From: Steinernema hermaphroditum
Taxonomy: Eukaryota > Nematoda > Chromadorea > Rhabditida > Steinernematidae
DNA: 64,000 bases
Assembly (NCBI GenBank): GCA_030435675.1
Contig: CM059625.1
Span: 9,238,001-9,302,000, forward strand
Reading direction: 5' to 3'
The position numbers and the translations under genes are program-made. The notes beneath the pieces are model-generated. The model saw only the letters and a program-made list of their open reading frames with translations. It was not told the DNA's origin and did no database searches. Below, piece after piece: positions 1 to 11,525 of this stretch (the first letter of the stretch is position 1; each line of letters begins with the position of its first letter).

Positions 1-14
1 CCCTAAAGACTCAC

Positions 15-1125
15 AAATTGTGAATCAGTTGCGTCTTGTGTAGTACCTTGGTCCACTTGACAGAAGAGTGAGAGGTAACGCATTCCAGGAGAATCGTTTG
101 TCCTACAGACGCATGGATGACAATGGGGTTTCTTGGACTTCTTCCTTCAGTTGGGTAGACAATAGCGTTCCTTGGAGTTTCTTCTTTTCCGTGGCCATGT
201 CGACTGTTCACCTTAAGGATAGTTTTTTTTTGTTCGGAGTAAGAAACAAGACTGCGTACAACGAGAACAGTAGGCTTTGGCGCTCGGCGTGTGTGATTGG
301 TGTACGGATTCCTCACGACACAGTAGTAATTTCCGGCATCCGAAGGTTGAACCAGCGCTATTTGGAGTCCCGTTAGTGTAACCACAAACCGGCGCTCGCC
401 TTTTATGATCTGTGTTAGTTGGAATAGAGAAATTTCGATTACTTGTAAGACCCAAGTGGACGCCTTCGTCTCCCTCTTTTTCAAACCACATTATCGCTGG
501 CGATGGAACAACATCCGGCATTCCAAAGCACGGAATTCGAGTCAGCTGTTCTTGTGTAACGCGGATCATCTGAATAACAACTAATTAAGCAAACGCACCT
601 CATGAACTCCCCAACCTGCTCTTCGTAGTCATCGAATTTTGTCAAACGGGCTCTTTTGTAATGGACCGGCGCTGAGACAAGACGGGTGTCTATGACGCGT
701 TTATCGCCCATTTCAATGTTCTTTACCATAGCCGAACACTGGTAATCCCCTTCGGTCTCAAAGCGCGTCCACCCGATTGACAAACTTAAGTGTCCAATGC
801 TAAACATTGCTAGTCTTCAGTCACCAACCTTCCATTTTTATTGTGGAATAGATTGGTCAATTGATGAAGCTCTGAAACGGGAACTCCATCCTTCATCCAG
901 TAGATGTCGGTGACTCGAGCCGCGGACCATCCTGGGCCAACCGTGCAAGTCAACTGCGTACTGCGATGCCGTTCGAAGTAAGCGACATTCGACTGCACTG
1001 TAAGCGAAGGAAGCTTCGTTACCGCTAAAGGAACATCATATCATTTTTCCGCCTTCGTCAAGCTTACTATATTCCTCAGCCACTACAGTAACAAATAATA
1101 TAGCAATAATCATTTCCAGCAGCAT
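15..1125 (-). CDS. Immunoglobulin-superfamily protein, N-terminal part (runs off the window; apparent frameshift)
   Basis: The window holds the first exons of a cell-surface or secreted Ig-domain protein; the rest lies to the left. Exon 1 (1125-1068) starts with a hydrophobic signal peptide (MLLEMIIAILFVTVVA). Exons 1024-829 and 799-616 form one Ig fold: LTCTV, then IYWMKDG, then EGDYQCSAMV. The exon starting at 569 forms a second: IPCFGMP, then IMWFEKEG, then SDAGNYYCVV. A third begins near 130 (VGQTILLECV). The last visible exon ends at 15 against a GTGAGT donor. An in-frame 48-nt stretch near 220-267 with GT...AG ends may also be an intron. The second Ig domain is split between two frames at a run of four A (plus-strand T, 401-404): removing one base joins the halves. 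This is either a real lesion or an assembly error. Nematode contactin-like and other Ig genes are possible relatives; I cannot name the orthologue. Confidence 0.72.
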
Positions 1126-2774
1126 TGTGACCACGATGCCAGAAGGCTCATCATTAGAGGTGAGCAAAAGACGCGAGCCACCAGTCTCTGCAACTAAGTA
1201 ATCGAACACCTCGCAACAACAGTATCGAGATGAACGCGCGAAGGTCACTTCACAAGAATAACTGAAACTCTTCGCAAACATTTACCGTGGATGCATTTAC
1301 AGCCGACACAGCCAATTTCGAATGCGTCGGTTCGTATATTCTACGAATCACACGACCGCCGCCAAACCGGTCTGTTACTAAAATTTTGAAGGTTTATCAA
1401 TGTCGACTAATAGCATGTCAATACAAAAACAGTTTACGCGAAAAAAAATAATCTTTTGATTGCCATGAATTCAAAGCATAACGTTAGCAATGTCCTAAAA
1501 GGATCGTCTACTTTTGCAAAATATCAACTGAAAGCAGTGAGTGGAAAATAAAAAAAATATGCGTATAACTGAACGCAGTTTGCAAGAAGTAAATATCCTC
1601 TTCCAAGTTGCTGTCAAACACGAATCGAATAGTCGCTGTTCATCGAGCACTACTTCTCTCGACGGTTCTCGTCCGACCGGCGCTCAGCCACCTAGGCGCT
1701 TCGATTTAATCAATTGTTATTCCGACCAACTCCTGCGGGTGGTTGATGGCTGAAATTAGTCGCTGCCGGCAACTGGACGATACGACTAAGGGATAGTCGA
1801 GCCGCATTGATATTGCGGTATGCTATAATGTCCACTCAAGGAATTCGCAAGTACCGCTGTCGCGCGGAGAGGCCGTTGGGAGCAATCGTTTATGGACGAT
1901 TATAACCCGCATGGGAGGGGAATAGTGACTCAAAACAACCATAAAGTTGCCAAATCTGACCAGCTTTAACGACTATGCCTTGTCCATGAAATCGGTGAAT
2001 GAACAGAAATGGGGCTACGTTTAAATTATTTTTGTAGAATGTTTCTCTTTTGTACAAGGTCTTTTCCTCTGCGTTCATCCTTTTTGTTAGTAAGCAGACT
2101 AATTATTTTAAAATAAATTTTTGAATTCAGGCTTGTCCTAAAAGTGGGGAAACAAATGGAGGCGCTGTGTTCCTCTTTTTCCAAGACACCGCTTAAATCA
2201 AAGTAGCCACAGCCGATTATATATGCTTTACTCCACCTGAGCGCTTTTTCGCAAAACAACTTAATGACAAAAGCACTACCTCCTTCGAAGTAAAAGGGTC
2301 CCATTTGGATATGTATAATAACAGATCGAGAGAGAGAACAAGGGCGCATATAAATGATTGATAGAGTTGTTTGCGCCACCGAAAAGCGCGATTGATACAT
2401 TATTTGACCTTTGCCTGCGCAAGCAGTTTCGGATCCACGACCTCTGCGCATATATTTTCTGTACGTGCAGTAGATGTTCTTATGCTGCTTTTCGGAGATA
2501 ACTATGGGCCTTCTCTTCTCAGAAAACGAAGAAACAAAACTATTTATTAATCATCATTAGCAAATGGAGAACAACGCTCAAAAATTCTCGCAAACAATGC
2601 TGCAAGGAAGAAAACTAACACAGAAGTAAACAAAGGAATTTGATCGGCGATTCACCAGATCGTTGTGCCGCTGTTCACTGTTTCTTGTGACGTCAGCCGC
2701 ACGTGTGGCATTGTTGATAAAGCGTTTTGTTACTTAATTGAACTCTAATGGAAGTAGACGACGTGGGGGGGGGT
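1126..2774. other. Intergenic, no gene recognised
   Basis: Mostly AT-rich sequence between two minus-strand genes. The open frames here (for example 2026-2451 minus) have low-complexity composition, no splice-consistent partners and no recognisable domain. The part just above 1125 should contain the promoter and 5' UTR of the Ig gene. Confidence 0.5.
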
Positions 2775-3468
2775 CTATTTGTGACGCACAGATGCCAAAA
2801 TGGCCGACTTGGAGCCGTACGAATACTCAATTGAGCTGACTCGCGTCATGCATGAGCACTCCCCGGAAATTTCGTCTTTAGAATGCGTAGGACTCCAGGA
2901 AAAAATGTCGTAGGCTAAATGAATGAACATTGATGCCTTTTAAAGATCATAGCCTGAAAACCTGAGCAATAGTGCTGACAGTCCTCGCTGTTGGGAAGCT
3001 TGATTCCTACCGCAGAGACACCCTCGATTTTGACGTTGCGCAGAACGGATGCCCTTCCTAAGAACCACAGTAAGAGATCAGCGCTATTTATTTATACTTA
3101 CCATTCTTGTTGTTGGTTTTGAGACCACTTGTTTTCGTGAAATCCGAATTCGAGTAGGTGATTGCAGACTTCATATAGCACTTCTTTCCGACAGTGTCAT
3201 AGGTGTACCTATACCATCCTGATCTCAAGCAGTGTATATTCCGAATACTCACCCGATGCAACAAGGATCTTTGTGACATCTCACACAACATCCATGTATG
3301 TCGACTGCAGTGAACTCGTCATACGTACCGCCGTTTAAATTAATCTTCGGTAGATGAAGACAAAAAGACGCTATTATTCGATAACTGAGAAGCTATCTTC
3401 CTAGAAGACTTACCTCCCGCTAACGCCATCGGAAGAACCAGGCTAAACACGAGTCCCTTAGCGAACAT
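2775..3468 (-). CDS. Small secreted protein with two PAN/Apple-like modules
   Basis: Five exons (3468-3414, 3304-3253, 3223-3102, 3057-2962, 2914-2775) join in one frame to give 154 residues ending at TAG. Residues 1-17 are a signal peptide (MFAKGLVFSLVLPMALA). Two cysteine-rich repeats follow. The first has CCVRCHKDPCC, GWYRYTYD, then KKCYMKS. The second has the PAN-type spacing DCQHYC, then FSWSPT, then GECSCM and a short tail. In the PAN family, C..C, C.gW.Y and C.L segments form a small disulphide-bonded ligand-binding fold. Four introns (36-109 nt) all have GT...AG ends and matching phases, which is strong evidence for a real gene, although most exons are too short to stand out as open frames. 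The protein is probably extracellular; its ligand is unknown. The PAN assignment comes from spacing and could be wrong in detail. Confidence 0.7.
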
Positions 3469-5109
3469 CTAAAACAAAAAACTACGTCGGTTCCGTTGGC
3501 GTTTCTTAGGCTTCCTTTCGCGGTTAAGAACGAAGGATTCATCGTAAAAGCTCGTCTCCTTTAGGTAAAAACAACATGAAATATGGGGCCACACGTGAAA
3601 CACTCGTAAATAAATCATTGTTCTATAGAGAGCAAAACAAATACTCCTTCGGAAGGCTTTCAGAGCGCAAAGGAAATACCGCGAGGACCTCCTAAAGAGC
3701 TTTGACTTTATTTATACCTGAAGGAGTTTGGCCCAGCCCTCTTTCATGTAGCGCGCACTGACGACGTCATTAGAGGCAGCGTAGCCATACACATATACTC
3801 TACTTAATAGACTTCGATGCACGAAAATGCTCTTGCATTACTTCGCAACTTTCTCTCCAGCATTGACTACTGAACTGAACGTAAACACAGGAGGCGGCGT
3901 TGGCGACTTTTCCAAATCGCTGCCACTTATTTAACCAACGGCAAAAATGGAACTGCAAGGCGGAGAAGGAGCTGCAGGGACGTAATACGGTTTTCCGGGA
4001 AAAGACAAAAAATTAAGGCACCGCAGTTGCGACATTCATGACTTATTACGTAGTTCGTCACTTCTAAGAAACAGATGCTGAAGTGTAGTCCGCCACGTTG
4101 CTGCTCGCAATAAATAGAAGCAGGCGGCCCACGCTCGTGGAACCTCGCGCACTTTTAGTGGGCTATAAATAGCATTGTCCACTTAAAGAAATCACTAATT
4201 AAATAAAATCACTTATTAACAGAGAAATCACTAATTTAGCATTAAATTATGCGCTTTCGATGGCAAAGACGGATAACCAGAAAAACGACTATTCCTATAG
4301 GAAATCCGACACGTCTTCAAAGAGCGGGCCGCCTGCTTTCAAATGAAAGATACGCCTTGGACGTTGTTGGAAAATAAACTTACCGCCAACTGGTCATACA
4401 CGTATGCGATAAGTGTACTGCGTTAGTTATAAGTCTAAAATTATGAACCTATTTGGACCATAATTCGGTTTCTCGAGAATATTTATTACTATTGAGGCGT
4501 GCACATTTTATTTTAATCAACAGCCTCATACTGTACATTAATTACTCTCGGATTATAAAACGGAAGTGTTTGTACGTCAACTTTGAAGGCGGTAGTAAGT
4601 AATATTTTGGCTTTAATACTTCATTTTTAGAACAATGATCGGACTAATTTCAAATGTAATAGTGAACATTAATGCATCAACAGTGGAGATCGATGTGGAT
4701 CGGCTTCTCACAAATGATTCCTGAACAAAGTAGTGAACATCAAAGCTGCACAGATAAAACTTTTTTTGTGTATACAAAATGTCCTTACTTATGTGAGTGA
4801 AGGTAACGCATGATTATCTTTTCAATCGACGAGATTTTCATGAATAAAAATGTTATCTCCAGTGTATGAGCTTTAGTCATTCGAACTTTTCAAATTCTGT
4901 ACATAGTTCCGTATCTGCTCAGGAAGTACCGCAAACGCGGCGGCTGACAATGGCGTGTATGGTGTACTCTTTTCTTGATTCTTGCTTCTTCAATCGGAAA
5001 CCGTTCGTTCCGTGTATGCGTCTTTTCGTCTTTTAGCTTCATTTCCATAGCCACGTTGTGAATCTTTGTTTTCGAGATTGTCGCCCGACTGCGACCTCGT
5101 ATAGATGTC
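3469..5109. other. Intergenic, AT-rich
   Basis: About 1.6 kb between two divergently transcribed genes. It should contain both promoters, but I see no motif clear enough to call. The antisense open frame at 4890-5300 overlaps the first exon of the next gene and is a shadow. Confidence 0.5.
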
Positions 5110-6357
5110 ATGTCAAAACGATTTATTGTGAATCTATGTGTATTTGCGATATCACTATACTTGGCCCGAAAATGGAAGGAAACTCGGATATCTGCATTCT
5201 TCACAGGGTACGAAGTTACGTGCATCCCAAGTGCATTAAATGAAGAACAAAACAAGGAGCTCTGGCATCTACTTCTCGGCGAACGTCTGAACGCCAACAA
5301 TGATTTTGAGGTACATCCAGTTGCTGTTCGCTCATAGCCAACGCAAATTCAGTCAACCGACAACCACAAAAGACCAGACGTCGCTCGACATTATTTGAAA
5401 CATGGCGGAATTGAAGGCTTCAAAGAGAGAGAAGCGGTTAGTTAATTGCTTTTCGTTTGTTTTTTCGCAATTCCTTGAAGACTCTCAAAGCCCGGCTTTC
5501 GTACTTCACTTCCGGAAGACACAAACTATCGCAGCTTCCTGGAAATGTCCTCTCGCTCATTGTGGACAGCATCCGATCACGATGTCACAACGATCACAAC
5601 CTTGACTTCGACACATCATCCTTTTATTTTCAAGTGCTGGTAACCTCAACGTTTCATATCATTGCATCAGTTCAAACATAGCTGCCTGGCCAAACAACTG
5701 CACTTCGAGTAGACACTCCAACTTCTATAGGAAATTCTCTACACGATGAATGGTTGCTATCAGCGGCTGCTTCCTCTGGGCTTTTCCACAAGAGTCTCAG
5801 GACGTCCTCTAAGGTGCGCATTCTTCAACTCTCATCACAAACTCTTTTCCAAGTGCATTCTCTTATTTATGAAAACTTGTTTTATAGGCCGTAGTGTTCC
5901 TCAACAAATGGAACTCCTCTAAATTTGAAGGATCCCTTGTATACTATGACAAGTACGTTTATGCGTGGAATTTCCATTATTGATTCAATGCAGAAATGAA
6001 CTTCAAGCAAAGAATGCCGGGAACGAGAGGAACTCTATTGTCCTCTTGACAGGAACGCATACAGTACATGGAATTACAGCGTTTCGATCATCTCACTTAC
6101 CACGCTCCTTGATTGGCCTTTCTGACCTGTCAATGAACTATGACCAGAAAGAACAAATTTGGACTGTTCACAGCAAAAATACACCCATAAGGACGTAAGT
6201 TATATTTTCTAATCATGCGATTCGCTGAAGCTCTCTGCACTTCCTGAAGAGGTTGCAGCAAATTGCTTCGATGATGACAATAAATCACGTGCGCACTGGT
6301 CGATGCTCAATTACCCGAATTCCCAGTGTTTGCTCAAGACGCATTGATGACGTATAG
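5110..6357 (+). CDS. Unrecognised 320-residue protein with an N-terminal signal-anchor
   Basis: Seven exons (5110-5310, 5353-5436, 5481-5633, 5682-5813, 5888-5952, 5994-6194, 6231-6357) give 321 codons including TAG, all in phase. Introns are 36-74 nt. The first ATG followed by a long frame is at 5110; an ATG five bases upstream is quickly stopped. Residues 5-18 (FIVNLCVFAISLYL) are a hydrophobic segment followed by ARKWK, consistent with a type II signal-anchor or a mitochondrial or ER membrane insertion. The remainder is soluble-looking, with the segments HGGIEGFKEREA, LPGNVLSLIVDSIRSR, FLNKWNSSKFEGSLVYYD and GTHTVHGITAFRSSHLPRSL. I do not recognise the family. TANGO2-like and DNase II-like folds were considered and lack their signature motifs. 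Confidence 0.65.
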
Positions 6358-7827
6358 CGAACGCGCCCTTGAAAAACTTCAAGCACAGATTCACCGAAGT
6401 ATGTGCCTTCAAAATGTCTGAGCATGTCAAATTCCACGAGGCCAAGCAGACCTAAAAAAACCTATAAGTAAAGTCCAAAGTGTTTTGTGATATAAAAAGA
6501 ATGGAAAATATTCTTTCACAATGCTATAATTACACTGCTACAAAGTTCGCCTTGTGCCCTCAAACACCCGCTCTATGACATCAAATTATAATCGGCGATT
6601 TCAACAGACATGCGTCTCTTTCGATTGGCGTCTCAAAAACATAACAACCACGACAGATCGGTAGACTGTGAAGCGTTGTCTCGTTGTTCACCTCGTATGA
6701 AGAAATGGGTGTCTGGCGCCATGGTACTTTCACTGTTTACGAGTTGTCATGTACAGTAACCGGCAAGGAACCCCTTAAAAAGTACATCCTTTGTCTTGCC
6801 ACTCACTGTCTGTGTTCGTCCCATAATATCCACTAAACTCGCGCCCATATGACGACATTTGATATGTCAGATTCCTCCCTGCCAAAGGCTCATTGACTAA
6901 GGGCAATTCAATCATTGTAATGCAGATGCAGACAACATTCGCCGCAAAAGCTTCACTTCCGTCAGGAATGCATGAAAGCACGTTATAGGGAACAGGTGAC
7001 GCAGCGCAGTTAGCGCAGCGTGGCAGTCATCATCAAGATCTTCTTAAGAACCCCTCGGGGCATTTTGCACCTTACCGTGTGCCATCTTGGTGGGCCAAGG
7101 CTCCTTCCCCTGAAGGTGGCTTCCTTTTCATCATCCTCTCTCGTCCCGTTCCTCCGTCGCCTCTTTGCCTCTTGCCGGCTCTACTTCCCTCCTCCCATCC
7201 GTCGATACAGAGAGCGAAGCCGGTCGGCGTGCCATAGACGATTCGGTTGTCTCTAACGCTCTCAAAGTTCGCATGCACTTTCTTTCCCGCGCTGCACTCT
7301 GTCGATCTCCGAAAGTATGCGTTTTTCAGCGCCTGTCTATTCACGCGCGTATGTGCGTACTGCAACCGTCTTGTCGGCACGGCGACGCCGTTTTTCATCG
7401 GAATGATTTGGCCTTTGCGAGTTTTTGCAACATAGACAGCGGAAAACGGTCGCCGCTCGGTTAGACCTTTTTTTGCAGGCGGAACGGCGGCGACGCCGCA
7501 GACTGGTGAGAAAGAGATGATGCAGCGAGATAATCATTGCGGTTGCAAAACAGTTACGCATACCGCAGCAGTTCACAACAAACGTTTAAACTTATCACAG
7601 TGAAATAAATCATGAAGTCACCTTGGTAACAAGATCACTTGAGACCGGCTCTTTTCAATGACCCTCGCCTTGTCACAATATGATGGATCTCATAGCAGAA
7701 CTTGATTTTTTGCTGCGATCTCTTGCGGCACATTTGAAAGCAGCCTTCCAGCGAGCGGCTACATTAGTCACTCACACACGACTGACGCGACATTCTTAAT
7801 AAGAAAAGCAGCGGTAACGGGGCGACG
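6358..7827. other. Intergenic
   Basis: No convincing exon chain. The 7.0-7.6 kb part is relatively GC-rich and pyrimidine-rich on the plus strand. It opens several overlapping frames on both strands, a sign of composition rather than coding. Confidence 0.45.
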
Positions 7828-8202
7828 ATGATGCGCACTGAAACCGTTGAGCAGACTTCGATAGCAAACACACAGAGAGGTAATGAGTATGATTTCAGTT
7901 TCCGTAGTGAAAGTCTCCATGTCTCTGTGGTTGCGCATGGAGTGTGCGTACCGGATGAAGATGCGAACGCCCTTCCAACTCAAGACGTTCTGCTTCAGAT
8001 GTTAAAAGACGATCTCGTGGAAAGCAAAGGTTTTTCCAAGAAGCGCATTGAAGAAGCTGGACGAAACGCCTTACAAGACTTAATAATACAGGAATACCTA
8101 GCTTACCCACCTCCGGGCAAGGCATTGATTCCTTTCAATTATTGCTCATTTATTGACCTATATCCGAAACTTTTCTCGTTTCTAAAGCCGTTGTGTTGGT
8201 AG
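7828..8202 (+). CDS. Possible small protein, 124 codons, unrecognised
   Basis: A single uninterrupted frame from ATG to TAG. The middle part has protein-like composition (DVLLQMLKDDLVESKGFSKK, then EEAGRNALQDLIIQEYLAYPPP) predicted to be helical. No signal peptide, membrane segment or known motif is seen, and no partner exon could be joined. It could be one exon of a larger gene or chance. Confidence 0.25.
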   Translation: MMRTETVEQTSIANTQRGNEYDFSFRSESLHVSVVAHGVCVPDEDANALPTQDVLLQMLKDDLVESKGFSKKRIEEAGRNALQDLIIQEYLAYPPPGKALIPFNYCSFIDLYPKLFSFLKPLCW

Positions 8203-11200
8203 CCCCCCAAAATAAAAATTAGAATTTTGTTGTTGCCCGTCTTTGCCGTGTTTGCTCGATGGCTTCCGTCCCTCACGTTATTATTTGTTACTCACAACTG
8301 AATGTTTATCGCACATCACGAGAGGCAATGATTTTCCGATCGGAACCCTGTGTGAATCGTCGGAGCGCCGAGCTGGCGGATCGAATCAGTTGATGACAAA
8401 GCCGGCCTGTGGTAACGCGCGGCAATGCACAAACACTCTCATGATTCAACAAACACGAAGCTCCCTGAACTGTCACTGGGATGTCTTTTCGGTTGTGGGT
8501 GCCCAAGTTCAATCGGTATCATCAACACTTTGCGCAATTCAACACTTCTAATATTTACAGTAGACGCCAACATTCCTTTGTAGAATACAAAGCGAATGTT
8601 GATGTTAAAGAGCGTGAAAGTCAGCGCCTGATTGAAACAATGATAAGTCGCAAAGAAATAACATCGCCCGCTTTCTATATTTTAAGACATGTCGTTTTAA
8701 CAAAACTGTTATTATCAGTGAGGTAGCTCATCTTTAAAGCGCAGCAAGTAAGACAGCAATCTATCGAATAAAGAAACAAGGAGGGGGACGGGGAACTAAA
8801 ATAAGAAGCAAGAGGAAGGGAAGCATGCTGAGAAACAAGCTGAATCATTGCGGGCTTCGCAGTCCAAAGCGCAACCTGCGTCTTTCTATGTTTTCGGCTA
8901 GCACAACGTGAATGTGCGGCCAAAGAAAACCAGGGTCGAAATAAGCCTATGTTCAGTGGCTGCAGCTGCTCGCGACAGCAGACGGATTATTGATCCGACT
9001 GCGCTTGCTATCATTGAGGGCTATATCTTTCGACCGTCGGCAATTCGCCAAGCTGTTCAACCGTAGGCAATTCGCCAATCTGAGCCGTTGCGTATTTTCT
9101 GTTCAAAATTTTTCTTTCGAAATTGCGAGGACGCAGTAGCTTGCTGTCATGGTGGGACGCACAATTTTTATAAACTTTCCATTGAACTCTTGTGCGAGAG
9201 CGGAGCAGATACATTGCACGTTCCTCCAGCCAATGAAAATATATTTGAAATGATGCGTCCTACCACGACAGCAAGCTATCGCATCCTAACAATTTTGGAA
9301 CAAAAAAAAGTTTTGAACAGAGAGTATACATCTCTATGTGAAACATGTCTATTTTACACACTAAAATTGATCTTGCACTGTGAGCCCCAAGACCCGGAGC
9401 GGGAATAGGCGGCGCTTTCACTTATTTGAACAGCGGGTGATTGTTCCTTTTGACTTCTTCCTCCAGCGCAAAGCGGTGATGTAAGCGGATGAAAAGCTGA
9501 ACTATCGTTCTTTCTTCTAAACTACTGACATGAAAGTCACGCGTGCGCCAACCTGGCAGGTCAGTTCTCCTGCGTGGAAAATAATGATTAACTAGTGAAG
9601 ACTGCGACTTCGACAGGTTACCGCCTTCGTCAATGTCTGGCACCACGCGCAACGCACCGCTCCCAGCTTGTTGCCTTCTAGCCACCTTTTCTGTAACCTT
9701 CGGCATACCTGTGGGCGGACCGCGTCTTTGGAAAACCGAGCCTACACATGTGGTTTCCTAGAGAAGACACACCTCCTGTGATTCCCGATCTTATTTTCCG
9801 CAACTAGAAACAGAAATTACGCTCTTCGATCGTCATGTCTCTCTCTTTAATGATTGCTCAACCGAACGTATAGACGAGCGGCACTGTATCAAAACTTTGT
9901 ATCGAGTCGTGTTGTTATTGTCTTTAGTTATATAATCTTACACCCGCGTATCACGTGCATTCATTTCTCTATGACGTAGATGGGAACTTGTCGGAACTTT
10001 CAATTTTCTAAGAAAGTCTTTGAATTTCAATGTTCTTTGTGCGCGCTCCTTCGCCTTTCTACAGTTTTTAACGTAAGAACCCCATAGACTCTCTGCGAAA
10101 CTATGGCAGCCCGCTTTACGTGACTTCTGTTGGTTGGCATTCATACGCATTCCAGGTGTTGTAATTAGTGTGTTCATTAAATATGTTCAGAAACTACATC
10201 TCATAATGCTCGTGTTCTGAATGACGCTTCGCTACAAAGACTCGGGACTCGCTCAGTACGTCGAGCGCCGTTTGCAACTGCGTCGTCGGTCTCCTTCTGC
10301 CCCTTTCGCTGTTCGCTTTAGCCAGTAGAGAAAACGAAATCGCAGTTACGGGAACATCGTCTCTCTCTCTCGCATCGCCGTCTGCGTCTGGACTTGCCGT
10401 CGTCGCTGACGCCACATCGCGCTGTCCTCTTTTCTCTTCCTCGCCCGCTCTGCTTCTTCGTAATCGTTGTTCTTCTCGAGCCTCCCCCACTGCCACCCGC
10501 CCAGTTCTTCTTATTCCCCTGCTTTGAGGGCTTTGCCCTGCACGTGACATGTGTATTTGATTTTTAAATTCGTAAAACGGCGCCGGTTTTCTTTCCTTTG
10601 CGAGCTTTCTTCTTCACTTTTATTTTATGATTTCGCGAATTTCACAAACCTTTTAGTTGCTGTCTTTTGTTCGTCTCTGTTCTTTTCCAAGATTATCTAC
10701 TTTATGCATTCATCTTGTGCAACACTTATCGATGCCACTAGCAATGATGAATTATTGATATAGGCAGTTTCCAATGACATAGCTTTTGTGGTTTGTCTCT
10801 GTTGTAGCATTCGGCATTTTTCAGCAGAAGACAGAGAAATTTGATGTGTTATTTTTTCTCTGTGAAGAAAAGCTATACGGTCACATAATATGCACACAAT
10901 GCGCTGGTGTAATCACATTTTCATGTCCAGTTTTTGGAGCAGGTTACATTTTGTTTGCAAAATAATTAATCTTTAGAATAAATATCTGCTGCCATTGGCC
11001 TCGTTCGCTATTTGTTCAAAAACGTCCACGTCCCGTCTCACTTTATTTCTTAAAGTCCCCGCACAGTTTTGATCATGACTATGTACTTTCGCGTTCTGTA
11101 ACATCTACTGTCATTTACGATATGGGAGTATCGCTTTTCGAATTCCGCTCCAGCCTTCCACTAGAAGACATCTGTGAGGGGTGCCGCCAGACTTACTCTA

Positions 11201-11525
11201 ACTGTGGTGCTTTAAGGGTTTTAATTCTGTCTTGTTAGAGCATCTAATATTGTCCATATGTGCGATGTTGTCCGAGTTCCGCGGACAGCAGTAGCCGCAA
11301 AAAAAGTAAGCGCCAACCTGGCGCGATAGTGCGCGTGCGCAAACGGGCGTGACTTGGCCGAGAACGTCGCGACGCGCCACCCGCTTGCGCGCGTGTGTGC
11401 AGCAATACATCTTTCGGGAGGACAGATTGAAGCTCTCATTCGTTTTCAGTGGAACATTAACAGACGGTTGCCGTTTTGTACTGATATTCGCCGAGAAAGC
11501 CAGAGTCGGAAAGCGACTCGAAGCG
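8203..11525. other. Long intergenic region upstream of the SLC6 gene
   Basis: About 3.3 kb without a supportable gene. A 118-codon arginine/serine-rich minus-strand frame at 10194-10550 reflects a pyrimidine-rich stretch and is not called. The last few hundred bases should contain the SLC6 promoter and 5' UTR. The frame of the first SLC6 exon stays open back to 11349, but upstream residues are basic and unlike the family. Confidence 0.45.

Noticed and set aside
401..404. Programmed ribosomal frameshifting in the Ig gene
   Set aside because: No slippery heptamer or downstream structure stands out; an indel in a homopolymer explains it.
4890..5300. 136-codon minus-strand frame
   Set aside because: It is the antisense shadow of the first exon of the plus-strand gene at 5110.
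7072..7464. Several overlapping ~100-codon frames near 7.1-7.5 kb
   Set aside because: Frames are open on both strands at once because of GC-rich composition; no codon bias or splice consistency.
10194..10550. 118-codon Arg/Ser-rich protein
   Set aside because: Composition follows a pyrimidine-rich stretch; no splice partner and no motif.
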